DNA of 47,028 bases, from positions 1 to 47,028 of the forward strand of contig CACWIW010000095.1 of NCBI GenBank assembly GCA_902761035.1. The letters run 5' to 3'. The stretch comes from an uncultured bacterium. Lineage in GTDB: Bacteria > Verrucomicrobiota > Kiritimatiellia > RFP12 > UBA1067. Position 1 is the stretch's first letter. Each line of letters begins with the position of its first letter. Below the pieces are notes generated by a model. It worked only from the letters and a program-made list of their open reading frames with translations. It ran no database searches and was not told the DNA's origin. A program made the translations under genes and the position numbers. Positions 41,948 through 47,028 of this stretch are shown in pieces.

Positions 41948-44900
41948 ATGAAGAATATGCAGAAAGTAATCGATTTCGCCGCCAAGATGGCGGCGTTCCC
42001 AGTCAGGGCGGCATTCCGGAACATTGTGCTTGTCGCGGCCGTCATCTGTGCAGCGACGTCGTATGCGGCTGACCGCACGATCAGCGCGGACTACGCGCTT
42101 TCCGCCGACGAGACGGTCGACGGCGTCCTCACGGTCAACGCGGGCGTGACGGTCGATCTCAACGGATACAACCTCACCGTGAAGGGTCTTGCCGGCGACG
42201 GTACGATCACCGCAGGCGCCAAGGACCTCACCTCGCCCGACCCGGACCATGAGCGTGTGTATTCCCCGACGACGTTCTCTGGCACGAATCCGACCACGGA
42301 GGCGATCAACCTCTTCAACAACAACTATGTGAGAGGAGGCAATACGGAGCGTGTGCTTGTCGCGAAGTCAGCCCTGCCGCTTGCCGTGACGTACGACTTC
42401 GGCGCGGGAACGCCCCAGAAGGTCGATATGTACAAGGTTTACGTCGGGCCCTTGGGTAGTTATAACAAGCGCGGCCCCAAGACGTGGACTTTCGAGGGAA
42501 CGGACGACACAAATGGTACGTGGACGGTTCTACATTCTCAAGACAACGAAACATGGCCGACAACGCAGGAGATACGCACGTACACGTTTGAGAACGATAC
42601 CGCCTACCGCTGGTACCGTATTACGTTCACGGCGTCGTCGGCAAACGACTGGCTGGAGCTGGTCCAGCTCGAGTACTTCGACTCGTCCGCTGTGCCGGAG
42701 ATTCCGCCGGAACTGCGCATCGACGTCCCGGCGGGCGCGTCCGTCACCAACTCCACGGTGTCCATCGGCGGTAACATCCGCTTCGTGAAGCAGGGCAAGG
42801 GTACGTTCGTCGCCGCCAAGGCGAACCAGACGTATTCGGGCGGCAACCATGTCGCGGCGGGAACGATCAAGCCGACTTCTCAGAATGTTGACTTGCTGTT
42901 CGGCGCAAACGGTTCGGATATTAAGGTCGATTCCTACGCGGCGTTCGACATCAACGGCAACTCCCGCTGTTCGCTCTACCATTACGTCATGAACGGTGGC
43001 ACGGCCATGAACGGCGGTAACGCGATTGGCGGGAGCTACGCGCAGCTCGGCGACATGACGCTCACGGCAGACTCCTACGTTGATTCGGTCGGCTTCCTCA
43101 AGAGCGGTGCTGTGCCGCTGACCATCGATCTTGGCGGAAATGTCCTTGAGGTGACGCCGAACAAGCCGACGCATATCAAGAAAGCCGACATCACGAACGG
43201 AACTTTGCGCATCCTGCGCGGTGTGAGCGACAACAACGCCGTCTATCTCTACTCGTTGAACGCGCAGACGGCGACCCTCGATTTGGAATCGCACACTGGC
43301 TTGTACGACGACGCCATGTCCGTGAGCAACCTCATTCTCCGCTCCGGTTTCACTACGCATGGAGGCGCGACCGCAATCCGTGGCTACAGGGTTTACGGCA
43401 CGTTCAAGACGGAAACGAGCAATTTCCCTTGTGTTCTCATGATGGACGGCTCCACGTTTGATTTGAAGTCGTGGAACGGCGTGTTCAACTCCGTCAGCAC
43501 GAGCACGCACGGGTTCAAGCTTTTGTACGACGAAGGCGCGACGGTGACGATCGACGTGTCCGGGCGGTCTCTCAATGCCGGCGACTGTATTATGTCGTGG
43601 ACTGAGATGCCGCAGAACGCGACGTTACAGTTCGACGCGGCGACGGCGGCGGGCGGAGTCCCGCCGATTGCAACGGAACGCGGCCTCTTCTACGGGTACA
43701 TCGACAATGTCGCCGAATGGGCGTGGTGGACGGGTGCCGAGTCTGACGGCGACCTCTTCAATCCGCAGAACTGGCTCTGCAAGAACGCGGGCGGCGGCGT
43801 GATCGAGAACGGACTTCCTTCTTCTTGCACGCGTGTCTATCTTCCCGCCTCTCTCGACGTGCAGATTCCGGAGAACACCGCTTTTGCCTGTGGCGTGTGC
43901 ATCTTGTCGAACGCAACCCTTTCGGCGGACTGCGACCTCCGCGGGCTTGGCACGAATTTGCAGGTTGCGGCGAACGCGGTGATCGACTTGAACGGACACA
44001 AGCTCTACGCCCGCGCCGCCGCGTTCACGGACGTCTGCACGGTGAAGGGGAAAGACATCGACCACGCCGACGACCTCACCACGACGGATGCATCGCGCGT
44101 CACCTCCTTGCCGTTCAACAGCGGCGCCACGCCGGCGAGCAACCTCTTCAACAACAACTACGCGCGCGGCGACAACACGAAGCGCGTATTGGTGCCGAAG
44201 GCGGACTGGCCGCTCGTCGTGACGTACGATTTCGGCGAAGGGAAGGTGGTCGATGCGTACAGGATGTGGGTCGGGTCGTTGGCGGAAATACAGCGCATGC
44301 CGAAGCGCTGGAGGTTTGAAGGTGCGAACGACGTCAATGGGAGCTGGACGCCTCTTGACTCCCGCAATGCGGAAGCGGAGTGGCCTTCCCGAGCGGTTGC
44401 AAACCGCACCTACATTTTCCCCAATCAGACCGCATACCGCTACTATCGCATTACAGTGGAGGACAACTGCGGCGGCGCAGACCAGTACGGCACGTTCCTT
44501 GAACTCGTGCAGCTTGAGTACTTCCACCTGAAGCCGACGCAGGGCGAACTGCACTTGAGCACGGTGTCGGGCGAAAGCGCCCAGCTCTACAACATGTCGC
44601 TCGCCGGAAACCTGCGTTTCTTCATCGAAGGGGAGGGTTTGCTCTGGCTTGGCAAGGAAGGGCAGACGTACATCGGCGGGACGGAAATCTGCGGCGGCTC
44701 GGTTTCCGGCGGCCCTGCACAGACTTCGCTTCTCAACAAGGACATCTTCGGCGTGAAGGGAAGCGAGGTCGTCATACACGGCGACAACACGGGAGCCGTG
44801 AGCGCGACGAGCGGGCTTCTCGGATTTGTGGATAGGTACGGCTACACGGGTTACAAGTATGTGCTTGACGGCGGCAACATCCGTGACCCCGGTGACGGCA

Positions 44901-45634
44901 TCGTGACGGAACTGCTCCTCACGACGAATTCATACATGGAGGCTTCCTCCAGCCTGCCTGCTTACGGGACCGCCTGGTTCGGATGGGGCGGGGACAAACA
45001 CGCGGCATACGCGGACCTCGGCGGACACGAACTTTCAGTGAAGATCGCCGGCACCAAGGCCATCAGCTTCGCCAACGTCACGCTCGAAAACGGAAGCGTG
45101 TACACGGGAACCCAGAACGGAACGTTTGTGGTCACGAACAGTGTCGTCGCCACGAACAACGTGTTGTTCAGGCTCAATTCCAACGCCAACAACATCTCCG
45201 GTGCTTTCTCCGTGCGCGACTATACGCAGATAAGGAGCTTCAAGGACTATAACCACGGCTCGTACGATGTTGATGTGTTCGGGACATTCACGCCAAGCAC
45301 GCAAGGCTTCTTCCACGGCACGACGCTGCACGACGGCTCGACAATCGACCTAAGTGAACTTGGAATCGCGACGCTGAACGTCATTGCACCGTACAGCGCA
45401 AGCTCGACCGCACAGGGGGCGAAGACGCTGCATTTCGCGCAGGGTGCGACGATTGGCGTGAAGCTCGGCAGCCGCAAGATTTCGCGAAACACGCCCGTCA
45501 TATCGTGGACGGCGGCGACCGCGCCTGACACCACAGTGAAGTTCGAGTGCGCGGACGAAGGGCGGAACTACAAACTGCTCCCGAAGGCCGACGGCCTCTA
45601 CTATTGTTCAGGTCTCATAATTATCGTGAAGTGA
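41948..45634 (+). CDS. Giant secreted beta-rich protein with two discoidin-like domains and IVR tail
   Basis: 1228 residues. A long N-terminal region before the hydrophobic core (NIVLVAAVICAATSYA) gives an extended signal peptide. The next about 45 residues (AADRTISADYALSADETVDG) nearly match the protein at 32486. The chain is two tandem halves. Each has an F5/8 type C (discoidin)-like domain, about 119-245 (NLFNNNYVRGGNTERVLV, WYRITF, LELVQLEYF) and about 731-860 (NLFNNNYARGDNTKRVLV, YYRITV, LELVQLEYF), followed by beta-strand repeats and a module with DGSTFDL or DGSTIDLSEL. It ends SGLIIIVK. Discoidin-like domains suggest glycan binding. The ATG at 41948 is preferred over an upstream GTG. 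Confidence 0.82.
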   Translation: MKNMQKVIDFAAKMAAFPVRAAFRNIVLVAAVICAATSYAADRTISADYALSADETVDGVLTVNAGVTVDLNGYNLTVKGLAGDGTITAGAKDLTSPDPDHERVYSPTTFSGTNPTTEAINLFNNNYVRGGNTERVLVAKSALPLAVTYDFGAGTPQKVDMYKVYVGPLGSYNKRGPKTWTFEGTDDTNGTWTVLHSQDNETWPTTQEIRTYTFENDTAYRWYRITFTASSANDWLELVQLEYFDSSAVPEIPPELRIDVPAGASVTNSTVSIGGNIRFVKQGKGTFVAAKANQTYSGGNHVAAGTIKPTSQNVDLLFGANGSDIKVDSYAAFDINGNSRCSLYHYVMNGGTAMNGGNAIGGSYAQLGDMTLTADSYVDSVGFLKSGAVPLTIDLGGNVLEVTPNKPTHIKKADITNGTLRILRGVSDNNAVYLYSLNAQTATLDLESHTGLYDDAMSVSNLILRSGFTTHGGATAIRGYRVYGTFKTETSNFPCVLMMDGSTFDLKSWNGVFNSVSTSTHGFKLLYDEGATVTIDVSGRSLNAGDCIMSWTEMPQNATLQFDAATAAGGVPPIATERGLFYGYIDNVAEWAWWTGAESDGDLFNPQNWLCKNAGGGVIENGLPSSCTRVYLPASLDVQIPENTAFACGVCILSNATLSADCDLRGLGTNLQVAANAVIDLNGHKLYARAAAFTDVCTVKGKDIDHADDLTTTDASRVTSLPFNSGATPASNLFNNNYARGDNTKRVLVPKADWPLVVTYDFGEGKVVDAYRMWVGSLAEIQRMPKRWRFEGANDVNGSWTPLDSRNAEAEWPSRAVANRTYIFPNQTAYRYYRITVEDNCGGADQYGTFLELVQLEYFHLKPTQGELHLSTVSGESAQLYNMSLAGNLRFFIEGEGLLWLGKEGQTYIGGTEICGGSVSGGPAQTSLLNKDIFGVKGSEVVIHGDNTGAVSATSGLLGFVDRYGYTGYKYVLDGGNIRDPGDGIVTELLLTTNSYMEASSSLPAYGTAWFGWGGDKHAAYADLGGHELSVKIAGTKAISFANVTLENGSVYTGTQNGTFVVTNSVVATNNVLFRLNSNANNISGAFSVRDYTQIRSFKDYNHGSYDVDVFGTFTPSTQGFFHGTTLHDGSTIDLSELGIATLNVIAPYSASSTAQGAKTLHFAQGATIGVKLGSRKISRNTPVISWTAATAPDTTVKFECADEGRNYKLLPKADGLYYCSGLIIIVK

Positions 45635-45683
45635 TTGTAAACAAATTGCACGTGCAAGCATTTAAAAACAAATACAGAAAGAC

Positions 45684-45782
45684 ATGGCAATGAAACAGAC
45701 ATCAGCATTCGCCCCAATTGTGGACAAGCAGACATCCGACGGTTACCTCATAATCGGTGGCTTCACGATGATCGTACGGTAG
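45684..45782 (+). CDS. 32-residue open reading frame carrying only the IVR tail
   Basis: Begins MAMKQTSAFAPIVDKQTSDG and ends GGFTMIVR followed by TAG. The last seven or eight residues match the ends of the giant proteins (GFVIIVR, GTVVIVR, GLIIIVK). ACAGAAAGAC is a weak ribosome site. Two readings are possible: a genuine small protein using the same tail, or the leftover 3' end of a lost giant-protein gene. A perfect palindrome, TTGCACGTGCAA (45646-45657), lies between it and the preceding gene. Confidence 0.4.
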   Translation: MAMKQTSAFAPIVDKQTSDGYLIIGGFTMIVR

Positions 45783-45793
45783 GGCGGGATTTA

Positions 45794-45802
45794 TGGTATA
45801 AT
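45794..45802 (+). promoter_or_regulatory. Extended -10 promoter, leaderless type
   Basis: TGGTATAAT with the ATG at 45810 7 bases beyond the box; no ribosome site. A lone GGTAGGG string lies just upstream (45778). Confidence 0.65.
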
Positions 45803-45809
45803 TTCAGCC

Positions 45810-47028
45810 ATGGAAAAGTTTTTCAATATCGCAGGACCGTGTAATCCGGCAGAACACTACATGCTTCCCGCAACGGCGAGGCTCCCCGAAATCATGCGCC
45901 TTGTGGTACGTAAGCAGTATTTTGCCATACACGCCGCAAGGCAATCCGGCAAGACGACGTTGCTGAAGGGGCTCGTGCGCGATATCAACGCGTCAGGGGA
46001 GCGCATCGCACTCTATTTTACCGTTGAGAGCGTCCAGGCGTATCCTGATCCACACGATGGAATATTCAAAATCGTGGAGCGGATGCGGTCTGATTTGCTC
46101 TTCCATCCGCTTTTCGGGGAGCTCGTTCGCGATCCGTCGTCGTCTGTTCCGAAGTTGTTGCCGCAGCCTACTGACCTCGGCGTGAAGCTTTTCCTGACCA
46201 TGCTTGCCCAAAAGGCCGACAAGCCGCTCGTCGTGTTCTTCGACGAGGTGGACGGTCTCACAGAAGGAACGGTGGTTACATTCCTGCGCGAGCTGCGCGA
46301 TGGCTACGTCACGCGCGACAAGATTCCGTTCCCTTCGTCCGTGGCCATCGTGGGCATGATGGACATCCGCGACATGAAGGCAAAGGTTCGTTCGCATTCC
46401 GAGACGCTTGGCAGCAAGAGTCCGTTCAACGTCATAACGGAGGACTTCACGCTCCGCAACTTCAACGAGGACGAGGTGCGGGAACTCTACGCCCAGCATA
46501 CCGCCGCGACGGGACAGGTGTTCGAGCCGGACGTGTTCGATTCCGTTATGGAGTGGAGCGGCGGGCAGCCGTGGCTCGTGAATGCGCTGGCGCGCGAATG
46601 CGTCGAAAAAATACATGATTTCCGCTACGACGAGCCGATCACCGTGGCGGACATCGAGACGGCTAAGGAGACGATTATCCGCCGCCGCGACACGCACATC
46701 GACAGCCTAATGGACCGACTGCGCGATCCGCGCGTCCGCCGCGTGATGGAGCCGATCATCCTCGGCAACCCGCTTGTGGAACTGTCGGTGAACGACGAAG
46801 ACTACCGCTATGTCCAGGACCTCGGCCTCCTCAAGGAAGTGAACGGCGCGCTCGTGCCGTCCAACAGGATGTACGCGGAGATCATCGGGCGCTACCTCTC
46901 ACGTGACGAGCAGATTCGCATGATGCAGTCGATTCCCCATCCGCCGTGGGCGACCGAGGACGGAATCGACATGCCCGGCCTGATGGCGGCGTTCCAGGCG
47001 TTCTGGCGCGAGAACAGCGGCGCGGACC
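45810..47028 (+). CDS. P-loop ATPase, AAA_14-like, cut by the window end
   Basis: 406 residues visible with no stop before the window ends. N-terminus FFNIAGPCNPAEHYM, Walker A HAARQSGKTT (G47-K48-T49), Walker B LVVFFDEVD (D145-E146), then the sensor-like VAIVGMMDIRDMK and a winged-helix-like part (FNEDEVRELYAQHT, WSGGQPWLVNALARECVEK). Similar to ATP-binding proteins with an AAA_14-like P-loop and often a C-terminal DUF4143 or PD-(D/E)XK part, which would lie beyond this window. The fragment at 31328 is a close relative. Function unknown; the promoter is of the leaderless kind shared with the other ATPase genes. Confidence 0.8.
   Translation, partial: MEKFFNIAGPCNPAEHYMLPATARLPEIMRLVVRKQYFAIHAARQSGKTTLLKGLVRDINASGERIALYFTVESVQAYPDPHDGIFKIVERMRSDLLFHPLFGELVRDPSSSVPKLLPQPTDLGVKLFLTMLAQKADKPLVVFFDEVDGLTEGTVVTFLRELRDGYVTRDKIPFPSSVAIVGMMDIRDMKAKVRSHSETLGSKSPFNVITEDFTLRNFNEDEVRELYAQHTAATGQVFEPDVFDSVMEWSGGQPWLVNALARECVEKIHDFRYDEPITVADIETAKETIIRRRDTHIDSLMDRLRDPRVRRVMEPIILGNPLVELSVNDEDYRYVQDLGLLKEVNGALVPSNRMYAEIIGRYLSRDEQIRMMQSIPHPPWATEDGIDMPGLMAAFQAFWRENSGAD

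Noticed and set aside
45778..45793. GGTAGGGCGGG upstream of the last ATPase gene as another REP unit
   Set aside because: The leader matches but no inverted partner follows, so there is no hairpin.

Overview
The window reads as chromosomal DNA from a GC-rich, uncultured member of the PVC group, most likely a gut-type Kiritimatiellota/Verrucomicrobiota. This is inferred from style, not from a marker gene. The clues are twin-arginine sugar-metabolism proteins, a secreted FAD oxidoreductase, many single glycoside hydrolases, very large secreted proteins with autotransporter-type beta-strand repeats, repeated ATPase/nuclease genes of the AAA-ATPase-like/DUF1703 type, and GTAG-preceded hairpin repeats. 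No rRNA, tRNA or CRISPR array was seen. Almost every real gene is on the + strand; the one exception is a transposase remnant.

Layout. 0.2-5.1 kb: a Tat-exported TIM-barrel epimerase-like protein, a broken Gfo/Idh/MocA dehydrogenase, then a compact operon of a small secreted protein, a periplasmic adaptor and a 10-TM heavy-metal exporter. 5.2-6.8 kb: a scrambled patch with two 220-bp copies of a RAYT-derived miniature element, a small AT-rich operon, a gene cut by the element and a stub of a second exporter gene. 6.8-18.0 kb: a double-FAD oxidoreductase with an inserted discoidin-like domain, a leaderless ATPase/nuclease gene, a WbsX/GH99-like protein, a giant beta-rich protein ending in an EEP phosphatase/nuclease domain, and a GH2 enzyme. 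18.0-25.6 kb: a defence and mobile island with a DUF4160/DUF2442 pair, toxin-antitoxin debris between long direct repeats, REP-like hairpins, a type III restriction-modification system whose restriction subunit is split into helicase and nuclease genes, and a decayed transposase carrying a 261-bp miniature element with an intact 9-bp target duplication. 25.8-45.8 kb: three giant secreted beta-rich proteins alternating with GH10, GH99/71-like, GH16 and GH31 enzymes, an orphan Dam-type methylase and more ATPase genes. The window ends inside another ATPase gene.

How the parts fit. The hydrolases (GH2, GH10, GH16, GH31, GH99-like) with the oxidoreductase and epimerase-like proteins suggest breakdown of plant or host polysaccharide outside the cytoplasm. 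The giant proteins are probably surface or matrix proteins. Three of them, plus a 32-residue open reading frame, end in the same short signature: a glycine, a run of beta-branched or hydrophobic residues, then Ile-Val-Arg/Lys as the last residues. This may be an undescribed C-terminal sorting or assembly signal. The ATPase genes share a second oddity: all four have a -10 box 7-8 bases before the ATG, so their transcripts should be leaderless. The GTAG-preceded hairpins, whose stems differ in sequence but stay complementary, and the RAYT fragments point to an active or recently active REP/RAYT system.
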